Below are positions 51,031-60,767 of a DNA stretch of 64,000 bases, one piece after another. Under the pieces are notes generated by a model, which was given only the letters and a program-made list of their open reading frames with translations, made no database searches and was not told the origin of the DNA. The stretch is from Brevibacterium casei CIP 102111. Its GTDB lineage: Bacteria > Actinomycetota > Actinomycetes > Actinomycetales > Brevibacteriaceae. The stretch lies in NCBI RefSeq assembly GCF_900169275.1, contig NZ_FXZC01000001.1, positions 558,001 to 622,000 of the forward strand, given 5' to 3'. The position numbers and the translations under genes were made by a program. Each line of letters starts with the position of its first letter. The first letter of the stretch is position 1.

Positions 51031-51828
51031 ATGTCCGTTCATCCGCAGTCGCTCTTCCTCGCGCTCGCCGGTCTGCACATGACCGATGATCCAACGCCCC
51101 TGAGCGGGACGTCGATCGTCTTCGTCATGGGGGAGCTGGGCGTCGGCGAAGCGGCCGCACGGTCGGTGCTCCAGCGCAATGCGGCGAAGGGATTCATCGT
51201 TCGGCGCAAGGACGGGCGGAAGACGTTCTACACCGTGAGTGAGCAGGCTCGGGAGATCCTCCTCGGCGGAGGGCGGAAGATGTTCGTCGGTGAGCGGCCG
51301 CGGGACTGGGACGGGCGGTGGACGCTCGTGCGCATTCAGGTGCCTGAGTCGAAGCGGGCCCTGCGGCACAGGCTCTCCTCCCGGCTGTCGTGGGCGGGGT
51401 TCGGTCGCATCGACGGCGGCACCTGGGTGGCTCCGGCCAAGGTCGATGTCGAGGACATCCTCGGCGAGGAGGCGTGTGAGGTCGCGCCGGTCGTCGTCTA
51501 TGGGGAGCTGCAGCCGCCGACGACAGATGCGATGCTCGTCGACGCGTTCGACCTCGACGAGGTGGCGACCCAGTATGAGGTGTTCGGGAAGAAGTGGCGG
51601 GCGTGCACGGTCTCAGGGCTGTCACCGACTGAGGCGCTCGTGCGCAGGGTGGAGCTCCACTTCGACTGGCTGACGCTCACCCGCACTGATCCGCAGCTGC
51701 CCCCGGATCTCTTGCCCGACGATTGGCCGGGTTTCGCCCAGTGGCAGCTCTTCCGAGAGCTCAACGAGCGTCTGGGCGAGATCGAGGAGCCGGCCTTGGA
51801 CCAGTTCTTCGCCGGCGGGCTGGGGTAG
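51031..51828 (+). CDS. PaaX-family transcriptional regulator
   Basis: This 265-residue protein has an N-terminal winged helix (about 1-90: LSGTSIVFVMGELGVGEAAA, SVLQRNAAKGFIVRRKDGRK). A PaaX central domain follows with DWDGRWTLVRIQVPESKRALR, RHRLSSRLSWAGFGRIDGGTW and VAPVVVYGEL, then a C-terminal helical domain. PaaX represses phenylacetate genes and is relieved by phenylacetyl-CoA. In this place a CoA-thioester of the operon's substrate could be the inducer. There is no ribosome site; a GATAGT element 8 bases before the ATG suggests a leaderless transcript. Confidence 0.88.
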   Translation: MSVHPQSLFLALAGLHMTDDPTPLSGTSIVFVMGELGVGEAAARSVLQRNAAKGFIVRRKDGRKTFYTVSEQAREILLGGGRKMFVGERPRDWDGRWTLVRIQVPESKRALRHRLSSRLSWAGFGRIDGGTWVAPAKVDVEDILGEEACEVAPVVVYGELQPPTTDAMLVDAFDLDEVATQYEVFGKKWRACTVSGLSPTEALVRRVELHFDWLTLTRTDPQLPPDLLPDDWPGFAQWQLFRELNERLGEIEEPALDQFFAGGLG

Positions 51829-51906
51829 CGGCCCGGACCCGGGCGACGTAGCGGTGGTGACGATCAGATACCATTCCTGAGGCCCCTCTCTCGAACGGAA
51901 ATCTGC

Positions 51907-52959
51907 ATGCCCGAAAAGCGCTCCACCGGCGCGAAGGTCGGTCTCGGCTGCGGCGGAGGCGGCTGCCTCACGATCGCCGTCATCATCATCGCCGCGTTCA
52001 TCTCAGTCGTCGTCGGCGGCACTCCGGAGGAGACTGCAGCAGAGACCGTCTCTGGAGGGCAGGCGACGACGGCACCTGCAAGCCCGGAGTCAACGCCGAC
52101 GACCGCGGTGCCGGCGCCGACGACGGCGGCGGATCCAGGGACTGCGCTGGCGATGCTGGCCGACCTTGAGACGAAAGGCCGGGCACCGAAGACCGGGTAC
52201 GACGCGGATCTGTTCCGGTGGAGAGCGGATGTCGACCACAACGGGTGCGACACGAGGAATGATGTGCTCAGGCGCGACCTCACGGACATCACACTCAAGC
52301 AGGGGTCGAACGGGTGCGCAGTGATCGCGGGGCGGCTCGACGACCCGTATCTCGGTGAGACCTATGCCTTCGATCGGGACCCGAACAACATCGACATCGA
52401 TCATGTCGTCGCTCGGTCGAATGCGTGGCAGACGGGAGCGCAGGGGTTCGATGAGACTGAGCTTGAGGAGTTCGGCAACGATCCGCTCAATCTCCTTGCG
52501 GTGAGCTCGACGCTCAATCGTCAGAAGGGGGACGGAGATGCGGCGACGTGGCTGCCTCCGCAGAAGAGCTTTCGCTGTGAGTACGTCTCACGACAGATTG
52601 CAGTCAAGCACAAGTACGGTCTGTGGGTGGTCAGGGCTGAACGGGACGCGATGACGAGGGTGCTCGAGTCATGCGAGGACGAGCCGGCGTTCACCGAGGA
52701 CGTGTCGTGGCCGGCGGCAGGCGACGGTGACAACGTCAAGGTCGAATCGACCCCGACGAAGAAGCCTGTCGAGAAGCCGGCACCCGCTCCGGAGAAGCCA
52801 GCAGACGAACCGGAACCGAAGCGCGAATCGTCCGGTGGATCGGTGTATTACAAGAACTGCACGGCGGCGCGAGCTGCCGGCGCTGCGCCGGTCCGAGTCG
52901 GGGATCCCGGCTATGGTCGCCACCTCGACCGTGACGGCGATGGCGTCGGGTGTGAATAA
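51907..52959 (+). CDS. Secreted/membrane-anchored HNH nuclease with excalibur domain
   Basis: This 350-residue protein has an N-terminal membrane segment at 22-38 (LTIAVIIIAAFISVVV). A Thr/Ala/Pro linker leads to an HNH endonuclease domain like DUF1524/GmrSD C-terminus (about 100-250), with DIDHVVARSNAWQTGAQGF and DPLNLLAVSSTLNRQKGDG. A Lys/Pro/Glu linker is followed by a C-terminal excalibur calcium-binding domain (about 315-350, KNCTAARAAG, GRHLDRDGDGVGCE). It is likely an extracellular DNA nuclease for nutrition or competition. The ribosome site is weak (GGAAAT). Confidence 0.88.
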   Translation: MPEKRSTGAKVGLGCGGGGCLTIAVIIIAAFISVVVGGTPEETAAETVSGGQATTAPASPESTPTTAVPAPTTAADPGTALAMLADLETKGRAPKTGYDADLFRWRADVDHNGCDTRNDVLRRDLTDITLKQGSNGCAVIAGRLDDPYLGETYAFDRDPNNIDIDHVVARSNAWQTGAQGFDETELEEFGNDPLNLLAVSSTLNRQKGDGDAATWLPPQKSFRCEYVSRQIAVKHKYGLWVVRAERDAMTRVLESCEDEPAFTEDVSWPAAGDGDNVKVESTPTKKPVEKPAPAPEKPADEPEPKRESSGGSVYYKNCTAARAAGAAPVRVGDPGYGRHLDRDGDGVGCE

Positions 52960-52973
52960 GGCGCTTGCTTCAA

Positions 52974-53049
52974 TGGTGGGCCCCGTGGGGATCGAACCCA
53001 CGACCCGCGGATTAAAAGTCCGCTGCTCTACCAACTGAGCTAGAGGCCC
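52974..53049 (-). tRNA. tRNA-Lys (anticodon UUU)
   Basis: On the minus strand the gene begins GGGCCTC and ends GGGGCCC with discriminator A and an encoded CCA. Acceptor (7 bp), D (GCTC-GAGC), anticodon (GCGGA...TCCGC around CTTTTAA) and T stems (GTGGG-CCCAC around TTCGATC) all pair. The anticodon is TTT. It lies 15 bases after the nuclease stop on the opposite strand. Confidence 0.97.
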
Positions 53050-53163
53050 GGTCTCGACAGATCGGCATGGGCAAGCGCCCAGAAGAGGCTGTCGGAGACT
53101 CCCCAATACTAGGGCCAGAACGGGCCTTCACTCAAACCCGAGGGGGTGCCCTGCGACCAAATC

Positions 53164-53202
53164 CGAGAGGGCGCCCCGCGACATCCGCGGGGCGCCCTCT
53201 CG
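53164..53202 (-). terminator. Strong hairpin after the EcsC-like gene
   Basis: CGAGAGGGCGCCCCGCG (53164-53180) and CGCGGGGCGCCCTCTCG (53186-53202) form a perfect 17-bp inverted repeat around ACATC. It begins 36 bases past the stop of the minus-strand EcsC-like gene. A partial copy of the left arm (CGAGGGGGTGCCCTGCGAC) occurs just before at about 53140. Confidence 0.8.
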
Positions 53203-53238
53203 ACGCGTCATCGGCGACGATGTGTCGCCGTCGTCATC

Positions 53239-54174
53239 TCAGCGGCCGATCTCCCGCGACCGCTTCGACGAGTCCGTCACGGCCGAGTCCGCGTCGTACT
53301 TCGTGGCGTCCTTCTCGACTCCCCCGTCGACGACTTCGCTGTCGACGGAGTCCTTGCCCTTGTTGCCCAGCCCGGTGAGGCTCTTGAGCGTTCCGAGCAG
53401 CTTGTTGTCGCTCTTCTCAGCGACGAACTGAGGATCGGTCTCGAGTGGGAACACCGTCGGCGCGGCGCCGAACGCGGTCTTCGACTCGTCGGCGACCTTC
53501 TTCGCCATCTTCGCGTTGACGACACCGCCGATGACCGCGCCGATGCCGAACGGCAGCAGACGACCGAAGAGGGAACCGCCGGCCCGCGCGGCGAACTTGC
53601 GGATGAAGGTCTTCCGCAGCTTCCGCAGAAGCATGTCGACGACCGGTGCCGGCAGCTGCTTTGTCAGCGTCGCACCCCAATCGCCGAGGAGGGCGTCTGC
53701 TCCCACCTGCTGCTTGCCGAAGCGCTGGACGAGGTTCTTCCCGTCCTTGCCGAGCATGAGCCCGAGGACCAGCGCATTCGCGCGAGCCGGATCGTTGACC
53801 GGCAGACCGTGGATCTCCGAGATCGACTGGGCGAAGAGCGCCGTCACCTCGAGGAATCCCGCGGTCTCCGCCGTTGCGAAGCCGAGCGCTGCCATGGTGC
53901 CGAGCCCGGGCACTGCCGCGGTCGCACCGACCGCCGCGCCGCCGGTCGTGGTGAGGGCACGGTAGTGCTTGCGGATGATTTCCACGAGCTCCTCGGGCGT
54001 CGCATCCGGATTCCGCCTGCGCAGCGAGCGCACGTACGCGAGAGCCACTGGCCGCTGCACCGACAGCAGCTTTGAGAGCACGGACTCGGTACGCGGATTG
54101 AGGGTTCCGTCCTCATTGACGGCGAGCTTCGCCGCTCTGTCGAGACCCTTCTGCACCATGGTTTGCTTCGCCAC
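53239..54174 (-). CDS. EcsC-like protein
   Basis: This 311-residue protein resembles the EcsC family: an N-terminal helical region, a glycine-rich amphipathic segment TGGAAVGATAAVPGLGTMAAL and FATAETAGFLEVTALFAQSI, and a second pair of hydrophobic stretches, PFGIGAVIGGVVNAKMAKKV. EcsC proteins accompany EcsAB ABC transporters in Bacillus, but no ecsAB is here and the function is unknown. The C-terminal 50 residues are charged and disordered. It stands alone, followed by a strong hairpin. Confidence 0.75.
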   Translation of the reverse strand: MAKQTMVQKGLDRAAKLAVNEDGTLNPRTESVLSKLLSVQRPVALAYVRSLRRRNPDATPEELVEIIRKHYRALTTTGGAAVGATAAVPGLGTMAALGFATAETAGFLEVTALFAQSISEIHGLPVNDPARANALVLGLMLGKDGKNLVQRFGKQQVGADALLGDWGATLTKQLPAPVVDMLLRKLRKTFIRKFAARAGGSLFGRLLPFGIGAVIGGVVNAKMAKKVADESKTAFGAAPTVFPLETDPQFVAEKSDNKLLGTLKSLTGLGNKGKDSVDSEVVDGGVEKDATKYDADSAVTDSSKRSREIGR

Positions 54175-54437
54175 GGGAATTCCTCCTCGTTCACTGTCTT
54201 CACAGGGCCGATCGTCGGCCCAGATCCGGGTTCATTTTAGTAGGGCACGCTGTGATTTTCGTAGGAGCAGCCGAGCATTCGCTGACCGATTCTCGAGACC
54301 TGCGAGTTGTGCAGGTCACATTCAACCTATACGATTTCTCCAAAAGCTATACATTCATGCACCTGGGTGCTCCACCCATCAGCTTGTCACACCGTCGTGA
54401 CGTCCCACACCGAGGTGGGACGGCTTGAGGAGAATCC
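54175..54437. promoter_or_regulatory. Promoter region of the TRAP/sugar-acid operon
   Basis: This 263-base gap contains CTATAC twice (about 54328 and 54350), which could be -10-like or regulator half-sites. A perfect inverted repeat GTCCCAC (54402-54408)/GTGGGAC (54415-54421) lies just before the GAGGAG ribosome site. The latter could be a leader hairpin or an operator for the operon's FCD-type regulator. No small gene was found. Confidence 0.4.
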
Positions 54438-55487
54438 ATGAAGAAGCGCTTGATCACGATGATCACCGCCGGGGCTTCCGCGCTCGTGCTCACCGGCTGC
54501 GCGATGTTCCAGCCCGTCGACGTCAATCGTGCCGCCGTCGAGGAGGTCGATCCCGACGCGACGACGATCCGGATCGGCAACGTCTACGAAGCCAGCCACC
54601 CCGTCAACTCGTGCGGCCTCGAACCGATGAAGGAGGAGCTCGCCGGCAAGGGCTTCAACGTCCTCGTCTACCCGGCAGCGCAGATCGGCAGCGAAGCCGA
54701 GATGGTCGAACAGGTCGCCACCGGCGCCCTCGACTTCGTCAACAGCGGCCCGTCCTTCCTCGGGGCCTGGCATCCCGAGGCCGCCGTCCTCGACGGAGCC
54801 TACCTCGCCGAGGACGCCGCCGAACTCCAAGGCGCGACGACCGGCGAGATCATGTCCGGAGTCTTCGACGACATGGCCGCCGAGACCGACCTCCGGGTCG
54901 TGAGCAACTTCTACTACGGTGCCCGCCAGGTCACCGCGAACAAGCCGGTCCGCACCCCGGATGACCTCCGGGGCCTGAAGATCCGCACCCCCGACGCGCC
55001 CCTCTACCTCACGACGCTTTCCATCATGGGGGCCACGGCCACCCCGATGGCTCTGAGCGAGGTCTACTTAGGCCTCCAGCAGAACACGATCGACGCCCAG
55101 GAGAACCCCATCCCGACGATCGCCTCGGCGAAGTTCTACGAGGTCCAGGACTACATCAGCATCACCGAGCACATCGTCCAGGGCGTCTACCTCGTCGGCA
55201 ACGAACGCCTCCTCGAATCGATGGACCCGAGCAAGCGCGACACCCTCCTCGCCGCGATCGACGACGCCCGCGTTCGCGTCGAGGAGTGCACCCTCAAGCA
55301 GGAGAAGGAGATTCTCGCCGACTGGAAGGAGACCGAGGAGATCAACGTCGTCGAGGACGTCGACATCCAGGCCTTCCGCGACCTCGTCGCCGAGGAGCTG
55401 CCCAAGCGCGTCACCTGGGGTGACACGTACCTGGCGGTGAAGAAGTCCCTCGAAGACGCTCGCTCTGACGCGGGGGAGGAGAACTGA
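54438..55487 (+). CDS. TRAP transporter substrate-binding lipoprotein (DctP)
   Basis: This 349-residue secreted lipoprotein has a signal peptide ending in lipobox LVLTGC, with Cys21 as the lipidation site. The DctP domain follows, with IRIGNVYEASHPVNSCGLE, VLVYPAAQIGSEAEMVEQVA, the carboxylate-binding Arg in GLKIRTPDAPLYL and TLSIMGATATPMALSEVYLG, and WDAQENPI-like VDAQENPIP. It traps an organic or sugar acid outside the cell for DctQM. The ribosome site is GAGGAG. Its stop overlaps the DctQ start. Neighbouring enzymes point to a sugar acid such as L-fuconate or a pentonate. Confidence 0.93.
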   Translation: MKKRLITMITAGASALVLTGCAMFQPVDVNRAAVEEVDPDATTIRIGNVYEASHPVNSCGLEPMKEELAGKGFNVLVYPAAQIGSEAEMVEQVATGALDFVNSGPSFLGAWHPEAAVLDGAYLAEDAAELQGATTGEIMSGVFDDMAAETDLRVVSNFYYGARQVTANKPVRTPDDLRGLKIRTPDAPLYLTTLSIMGATATPMALSEVYLGLQQNTIDAQENPIPTIASAKFYEVQDYISITEHIVQGVYLVGNERLLESMDPSKRDTLLAAIDDARVRVEECTLKQEKEILADWKETEEINVVEDVDIQAFRDLVAEELPKRVTWGDTYLAVKKSLEDARSDAGEEN

Positions 55488-56080
55488 TGAACCCCGACAC
55501 TCCCGGCAGCGACACCATCGCCGACGCCGAGGCGATGCTCGCCTTCGACAAGGACTCCTTCGAACGGCGAAGCGCCCTCTATCGTTGGGCGATCAGCCTC
55601 GAGCGCGCGATCGGCATCCTCCTCATGGTCGGCGTCTTCGCCCTCGTCCTCCTCCAAGTCATCACCCGCTACGTCTTCGACAGCCCCCTGTCGTGGACCG
55701 AGGAGGTCGCCCGCCTCACCCTCGTGTGGCTGACGTTCCTCGCCGCCGCCTACGTCACCTCTCGGCGCTCCCACATCACCGTCGACCTCATCGCCACGGT
55801 CGTCCCCCGGAGAGTCGCCCGGGCCATCGGCACCTTCGCCCGCCTCGTCGTCCTCGCGGTCTCGGCGTTCATGGCCGTCGCCGGGATCATGATGGTCGAC
55901 ATCGTCGCAGCGATCGCCATGCCCGCCTCCGGACTGCCGACCGCCCTGCTCTACCTCGCCGCGACGATCGGCTTCATCCTCATCTTCATCCACACGATCA
56001 TCGAATTCGTCATGGTCGCCAAGCACCCGGACGAGAACCCCGACACCGTTGACACCGCAGCCCACATGGAAGGCCTCTGA
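55487..56080 (+). CDS. TRAP transporter small membrane subunit (DctQ)
   Basis: This 197-residue protein has four membrane segments, with the conserved FVFDSPLSWTEEVARLTLVW block (here RYVFDSPLSWTEEVAR) that follows the second one. A first helix IGILLMVGVFALVLLQVITR and later VARAIGTFARLVVLAVSA match DctQ. It couples the binding protein to DctM. The start shares a base with the dctP stop (TGATG). A hydrophilic N-terminus of about 40 residues is longer than average. Confidence 0.93.
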   Translation: MNPDTPGSDTIADAEAMLAFDKDSFERRSALYRWAISLERAIGILLMVGVFALVLLQVITRYVFDSPLSWTEEVARLTLVWLTFLAAAYVTSRRSHITVDLIATVVPRRVARAIGTFARLVVLAVSAFMAVAGIMMVDIVAAIAMPASGLPTALLYLAATIGFILIFIHTIIEFVMVAKHPDENPDTVDTAAHMEGL

Positions 56081-56081
56081 C

Positions 56082-57365
56082 ATGACCCTCATCCTCATGC
56101 TGGCCGCCCTCCTCGTCCTCCTCGCCCTGCGCGTGCCCGTCGGCATCGCCCTCCTCGTCCCCTCGATCATCTACATCGCCATCGACCCGTCCTCAAGTCC
56201 CGCGCTCGCCGTCCAGCAGGCGACCTCCGGCGTCTTCGACTTCGCGATCCTCGCCGTGCCGATGTTCATCCTGCTCGGCAACCTCGCGAACATCTCCGGC
56301 GCCACCGACCGCCTCTACGACGCCGCCGTCGCAGCGATCGGCCACGTCCGCGGTTCGCTCGGCTACGTCAACATCCTCACGAGCTTCGGCTTCTCCTGGG
56401 TCTCCGGCGCCGCGATCTCCGATGCCGCGGCGATGGGCCGCATCCAGGTGCCCGCGATGATCCGCCGCGGCTACCCCGTCGGCTTCTCCCTCGGCGTCAC
56501 CGGCGCCTCCTCCCTCATCGCGCCGATGATGCCGCCCTCGATTCCCGCGATCATCTACGCCGTGACCGCGGGGGTCTCCGTCGGCGCGCTCTTCGTCGCC
56601 GGCATCGTCCCCGCAGTCCTCCTCGTCGTCCTCCTCAGCATCATGTGCTGGTTCCTCACCCGCGGCCGCGAGGACCTCCGCCTGCCCAAGGCCTCCCGCG
56701 CCACCCGCCTCAAGTCCGGTCTGCGCGCCCTGCCCCCGGTCGGGGCCGCCGTGGTCATCCTCGGCGGCATCCTCTCCGGCATCTTCACCCCCACCGAGGC
56801 GAGCGCCGTGGGCGTGGCCTACATCGGCATCCTCGCGATCGTCTACGGCAACTTCACGTGGCCGAAGGTCAAACACGCCCTCGTCACCGCCGTCGAGACG
56901 ACCGGCGGGATCCTCATCATCGTCGCCGGCGCCGCCCTCTTCGGCTGGGTCCTCGCCCGCGAACAGGCACCCCAGCTCGCCGCCGAGGTGCTCCTGTCCA
57001 TCACCGACCGCCCCATCGTCTTCCTCATCCTCGTCAACCTCCTCCTGCTCATCATCGGATGCGTCCTCGAGCCCACCTCGGCGATCCTCATCCTCGTCCC
57101 CGTCCTCCTCCCCGTCGCCGAGGTGTTCGGACTCAGCCCCGTCCACTTCGGCATCATGATCATCTTCAACCTCCTCATCGGCCTGCTCACCCCACCCGTG
57201 GGCCTCGTCCTCTTCGTCCTCTCCTCGGTGACGAAGTATCCGGTGACGACGGTGATCAAGGGAACCCTGCCGTTCTTCGTCCCGATGCTCGCCACCCTCC
57301 TCCTCATCTCCGTCGTCCCCTTCCTCAGCCTGTGGCTGCCCTCCCTCCTCGGCTACGCGGTCTGA
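56082..57365 (+). CDS. TRAP transporter large permease subunit (DctM)
   Basis: ATG 56082 is chosen (2 bases past the DctQ stop, GGAAGG upstream), giving 427 residues with about 12 membrane segments. DctM marks include the N-terminal [60 protein letters not shown] and [17 protein letters not shown]. It is the sodium-driven channel of the TRAP system. It is followed after 34 bases by the dehydratase. Confidence 0.95.
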   Translation: MTLILMLAALLVLLALRVPVGIALLVPSIIYIAIDPSSSPALAVQQATSGVFDFAILAVPMFILLGNLANISGATDRLYDAAVAAIGHVRGSLGYVNILTSFGFSWVSGAAISDAAAMGRIQVPAMIRRGYPVGFSLGVTGASSLIAPMMPPSIPAIIYAVTAGVSVGALFVAGIVPAVLLVVLLSIMCWFLTRGREDLRLPKASRATRLKSGLRALPPVGAAVVILGGILSGIFTPTEASAVGVAYIGILAIVYGNFTWPKVKHALVTAVETTGGILIIVAGAALFGWVLAREQAPQLAAEVLLSITDRPIVFLILVNLLLLIIGCVLEPTSAILILVPVLLPVAEVFGLSPVHFGIMIIFNLLIGLLTPPVGLVLFVLSSVTKYPVTTVIKGTLPFFVPMLATLLLISVVPFLSLWLPSLLGYAV

Positions 57366-57399
57366 GTCCCCGATCCACCCACCGGAAAGGCAGAAGCTC

Positions 57400-58770
57400 G
57401 TGCCCCTCATCACCGACATCACCGTCACCGACGTCCGCTTCCCCACCTCCCTCGAACTCGACGGCTCCGACGCCGTCAACGTCGACCCCGACTACTCGGC
57501 CGCGTACGTGGCCATCCATGCCGGGGACGGTGATGCCGCCGAGGTGGGGCATGGTCTCGTCTTCACCGCCGGACGCGGCAATGAACTCATCGTCGCCGCG
57601 ATGGAGTCGTACGCTCCTCTGCTCATCGGCCGAGAGCTCGACGATCTCCTCGCCGACCTCGGCGCCGCCTCGGCGCTGCTCGTCCACGACTCCCAGCTGC
57701 GCTGGCTCGGCCCCGAGAAGGGGGTGACGCAGATGGCCGCGGGCGGCCTCCTCGGCGCCCTGTGGGATCTCGCCGCCCGGCGCGCGGGCAAGCCGCTGTG
57801 GAGGCACCTCGCGGAACTGCCCGCCGAGGATCTCGTCTCCGCCATCGACTTCACCCACCTGCGCAACGCCCTCACCGAGGAGGAAGCACTCGAGATGCTC
57901 CGCGCGGGAGAGGACGGCCTCGCCGAGCGCATCGCCGAGATCGAGGCGAGCGGCGTCCCCGCGTACACGACCTCACCGGGGTGGCTCGGCTACAGCGACG
58001 AGAAGCTCGTGCGCCTGGCGAAGGAAGCCGTCGCCGAAGGGTTCACGCAGATCAAGCTCAAGGTCGGCGGCAGCCTCGAGGACGACCGGCGGCGCCTCGC
58101 GCTCGCCCGCGAGGCCGTGGGCCCCGACATCCGCATCGCCATCGACGCCAACCAGAAGTGGGAGACCGGCGAGGCCATCGACTGGGTCAACGCACTCGCC
58201 GAATTCGACCCGTACTGGATCGAGGAGCCGACGAGCACCGACGAGATCCTCGGCCACGCGGAGATCCGCCGCGGCGTCGCCCCGATCAAGGTCGCCACCG
58301 GCGAGGCCGTGCACAACCGGATCATGGTCAAACAGCTCCTCCAGGCCGAGGCCATCGACATCCTCCAACTCGATTCGACCCGCGTGGCCGGGGTCAACGA
58401 GAACCTCGCGATCCTCCTGCTCGCGAAGAAGTTCGGCATCCCCGTCTGCCCGCACGCCGGCGGAGTCGGACTGTGCGAACTCGTCCAGCACCTCGCGCTC
58501 TTCGACGCCGCCCGCGTCGCCGGGCAGCCGGACGACCGCGTCGTCGAATACGTCGACCACCTCCACGAGCACTTCGTCGACCCTGCCGTCGTCGTCGACG
58601 GCCGCTACCGCGCGCCCACGGCACCCGGCACGAGCGCCCGCATGGTCGAGGGGTCCGTGACCGAATGGACCTATCCCGACGGACCCGGATGGCAGCGCGT
58701 CGGAGAGCGTGCCGCCGTCGGTGCAGAGGACCGACAGCCTGCCGGCTCGACGGAAGGAGCATCGGCATGA
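57400..58770 (+). CDS. L-fuconate dehydratase-type enolase-superfamily enzyme
   Basis: This 456-residue sugar-acid dehydratase opens [24 protein letters not shown] ([20 protein letters not shown]), the FucD signature. Catalytic Lys pair lies in QIKLKVGG, metal ligands in [19 protein letters not shown] and [11 protein letters not shown], and the base His in [10 protein letters not shown]. These fit L-fuconate dehydratase, which makes 2-keto-3-deoxy-L-fuconate. GTG start at 57400 with GGAAAGG upstream; it overlaps the next gene by ATGA. Related sugar acids cannot be excluded. Confidence 0.9.
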   Translation: MPLITDITVTDVRFPTSLELDGSDAVNVDPDYSAAYVAIHAGDGDAAEVGHGLVFTAGRGNELIVAAMESYAPLLIGRELDDLLADLGAASALLVHDSQLRWLGPEKGVTQMAAGGLLGALWDLAARRAGKPLWRHLAELPAEDLVSAIDFTHLRNALTEEEALEMLRAGEDGLAERIAEIEASGVPAYTTSPGWLGYSDEKLVRLAKEAVAEGFTQIKLKVGGSLEDDRRRLALAREAVGPDIRIAIDANQKWETGEAIDWVNALAEFDPYWIEEPTSTDEILGHAEIRRGVAPIKVATGEAVHNRIMVKQLLQAEAIDILQLDSTRVAGVNENLAILLLAKKFGIPVCPHAGGVGLCELVQHLALFDAARVAGQPDDRVVEYVDHLHEHFVDPAVVVDGRYRAPTAPGTSARMVEGSVTEWTYPDGPGWQRVGERAAVGAEDRQPAGSTEGASA

Positions 58771-59921
58771 GCATCCGCGCAATCCTCCCCGCCGAGGCGA
58801 CCGGCACCTTCCTCGGTCGCCTCTCCGTCCCGGGCAGACCCGCCCCGATCCCCGTCCTCATCACTGGTGACGAGGTCCGCGACGTCTCCGCTGTCGACCC
58901 CACGATCTCAGGCATCCTCGAGACCCCGGACCTGCCTCGGCGGCTCGCCGAATCCGCCGCCCGTCCCGCCGAGTGGAGCGTCGAGGACATCCGCCTGCCC
59001 GAGGACGATGCGGGGGAGGACGCCCCGGTGCTGCTGGCCCCGATCGACCTCCAGGTCATCAAAGCGTGCGGGGTGACGTTCGCCGGCTCGATGGTCGAAC
59101 GCCTCATCGAGGAACGCTGCGACGGCGACCCGGGACGGGCCCAGGCCGTGCGCGACGAACTCGCCTCCGCCGTCACCGCCGATCTCGCCGCCATCGTCCC
59201 CGGTTCCGAGCAGGCAGCCCGGCTCAAGGAGGCGCTGCTGGCCAAGGGCTGGTGGTCGCAGTACCTCGAGGTCGGCATCGGCCCCGACCCCGAGGTCTTC
59301 ACGAAGGGACCCGTGCTCTCGGCCGTGGGCACCGGCGACGCCGTCGGGATCCCCGCGTTCTCCGCATGGAGCAACCCCGAACCCGAACTCGTCCTCGTCG
59401 TCGACTCCCACGGTGAGATCCGCGGGGTGACGATGGGCAACGACGTCAACCTCCGCGACGTCGAAGGCCGCAGCGCCCTGTTGCTCGGCATGGCCAAGGA
59501 CAACAACCGCTCGACGGCGATCGGCCCGCTCATCCGGCTCTTCGACGACACCTTCGACCTCGACGCCGCCCGGGAGCTCGACCTCGCGCTCACGGTCACG
59601 GGGGATTCGGGCTATGAGCTGCGCGGGGTCAACTCGGTGCGGGCGCTCAGCCGACCCTTCGAGGACCTCGTCGCCGCCGCCCACGGACGCCACCACCAGT
59701 ATCCGGACGGGTTCGTCCTCTTCACGGGCACCCTCTTCGCCCCGACCGAGGACCGGGGGACGGCCGGCCTCGGGTTCACCCACCACCTCGGCGACCGGGT
59801 GACGATCGCCAGCGACAGCCTCGGCGTGCTGGCGAACACGGTCGGACGGGCGGAGGACCTGCCCACCTGGGACTACGGCATCCGCGCGCTCTTCCGCGAC
59901 CTCGCGGCAGGACAGCGGTAG
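58767..59921 (+). CDS. FAH-fold 2-keto-3-deoxy-acid dehydratase/hydrolase
   Basis: This 384-residue fumarylacetoacetate-hydrolase-fold enzyme has metal ligands in VERLIEERC, the substrate loop [20 protein letters not shown], and [26 protein letters not shown]. The latter block recalls 2-keto-3-deoxy-pentonate dehydratases rather than fumarylacetoacetase. It likely acts on the product of the upstream dehydratase. Length is longer than plain FAH domains because of an N-terminal extension of about 90 residues. The start overlaps the dehydratase stop (ATGA). Confidence 0.85.
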   Translation: MSIRAILPAEATGTFLGRLSVPGRPAPIPVLITGDEVRDVSAVDPTISGILETPDLPRRLAESAARPAEWSVEDIRLPEDDAGEDAPVLLAPIDLQVIKACGVTFAGSMVERLIEERCDGDPGRAQAVRDELASAVTADLAAIVPGSEQAARLKEALLAKGWWSQYLEVGIGPDPEVFTKGPVLSAVGTGDAVGIPAFSAWSNPEPELVLVVDSHGEIRGVTMGNDVNLRDVEGRSALLLGMAKDNNRSTAIGPLIRLFDDTFDLDAARELDLALTVTGDSGYELRGVNSVRALSRPFEDLVAAAHGRHHQYPDGFVLFTGTLFAPTEDRGTAGLGFTHHLGDRVTIASDSLGVLANTVGRAEDLPTWDYGIRALFRDLAAGQR

Positions 59922-59994
59922 TCTCGTGGGCACAGTGGAGAGCATCGACGGGGGCCGCACCCGTTCTGCGGCCGACCGGCGGAGAGGAGACGGA

Positions 59995-60765
59995 ATGCCC
60001 GGACGCGACACCGACGCGGACTCGAGCGTCTACGCGCGGATCAAGGCGATGATCCTCGACGGCACAGTGCCGCCGGGGGAGAGGATCACGATCGACCGGA
60101 TGGCCCGGGAGCTCGGGGTGTCCCAGACCCCGGTGCGGGAGGCGATGCAGCGTCTCGAGGGTGACAAGCTCGTCCGGACCAGGCAGCCGCGTGGCTATGC
60201 GACGACCCCGCTGCTCACCCGACGCGACCTCGAGATGATGATCGAGGTCCGCCTCCTCATCGAACCGTGGGCGGCGCGGATGGTCGCCGTCGACCGGGCG
60301 TCCAACCCGGGGCGGGAGCTGCTCACCGAAGTCGAGTCGTTCGCCGCCGACCCGGACGGGAGCGACTGGAAGCAGGAGCTGTTCCAGCACGACTCGCGCT
60401 TCCACCTCCGCATCCTCGAGGCGACCGGCAACACGTTCCTCCTCGACGCGTATCGGCAGATGCGACCGCACCTCCATCTCTTCCGCCTCTACCCCGGCGA
60501 TCCGCACGGCATCGACACCTCGCACGAGCACGGCGAGATCGCCCGCGCGATCGCGGAGTGCGATCCCGATGCCGCCGAGGCCGCGATGCGCGAGCACATC
60601 CTCCACGCACTCACCCGGTTCTCCGCGAGCACGGAGGGCGGTGCGGGGTCCGACGGGGAGGCGGGGTCCGACGGAGGGCCGAGCGACGCCGGCCGGGGTT
60701 TCACCGACGCCTTCGCATCGGTGCTCGGGCGCTCGCGGGGCACCGACTCCGAGGAGGCGAGCTGA
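59995..60765 (+). CDS. GntR-family regulator with FCD ligand domain
   Basis: ATG 59995, 7 bases after GGAGAGGAG, gives 256 residues; GTG 59926 is an in-frame but less supported option. The winged helix has YARIKAMILDGTVPPGERIT and ELGVSQTPVREAMQRLEGDK. The all-helical FCD domain has metal-site residues in LFQHDSRFHLRILEATGN and HEHGEIARAIAECD. FCD proteins bind small carboxylates or sugar acids. It sits inside the operon after the FAH gene, so it probably controls it. The C-terminal tail is Gly/Ser/Asp-rich. Confidence 0.9.
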   Translation: MPGRDTDADSSVYARIKAMILDGTVPPGERITIDRMARELGVSQTPVREAMQRLEGDKLVRTRQPRGYATTPLLTRRDLEMMIEVRLLIEPWAARMVAVDRASNPGRELLTEVESFAADPDGSDWKQELFQHDSRFHLRILEATGNTFLLDAYRQMRPHLHLFRLYPGDPHGIDTSHEHGEIARAIAECDPDAAEAAMREHILHALTRFSASTEGGAGSDGEAGSDGGPSDAGRGFTDAFASVLGRSRGTDSEEAS

Positions 60766-60767
60766 TC

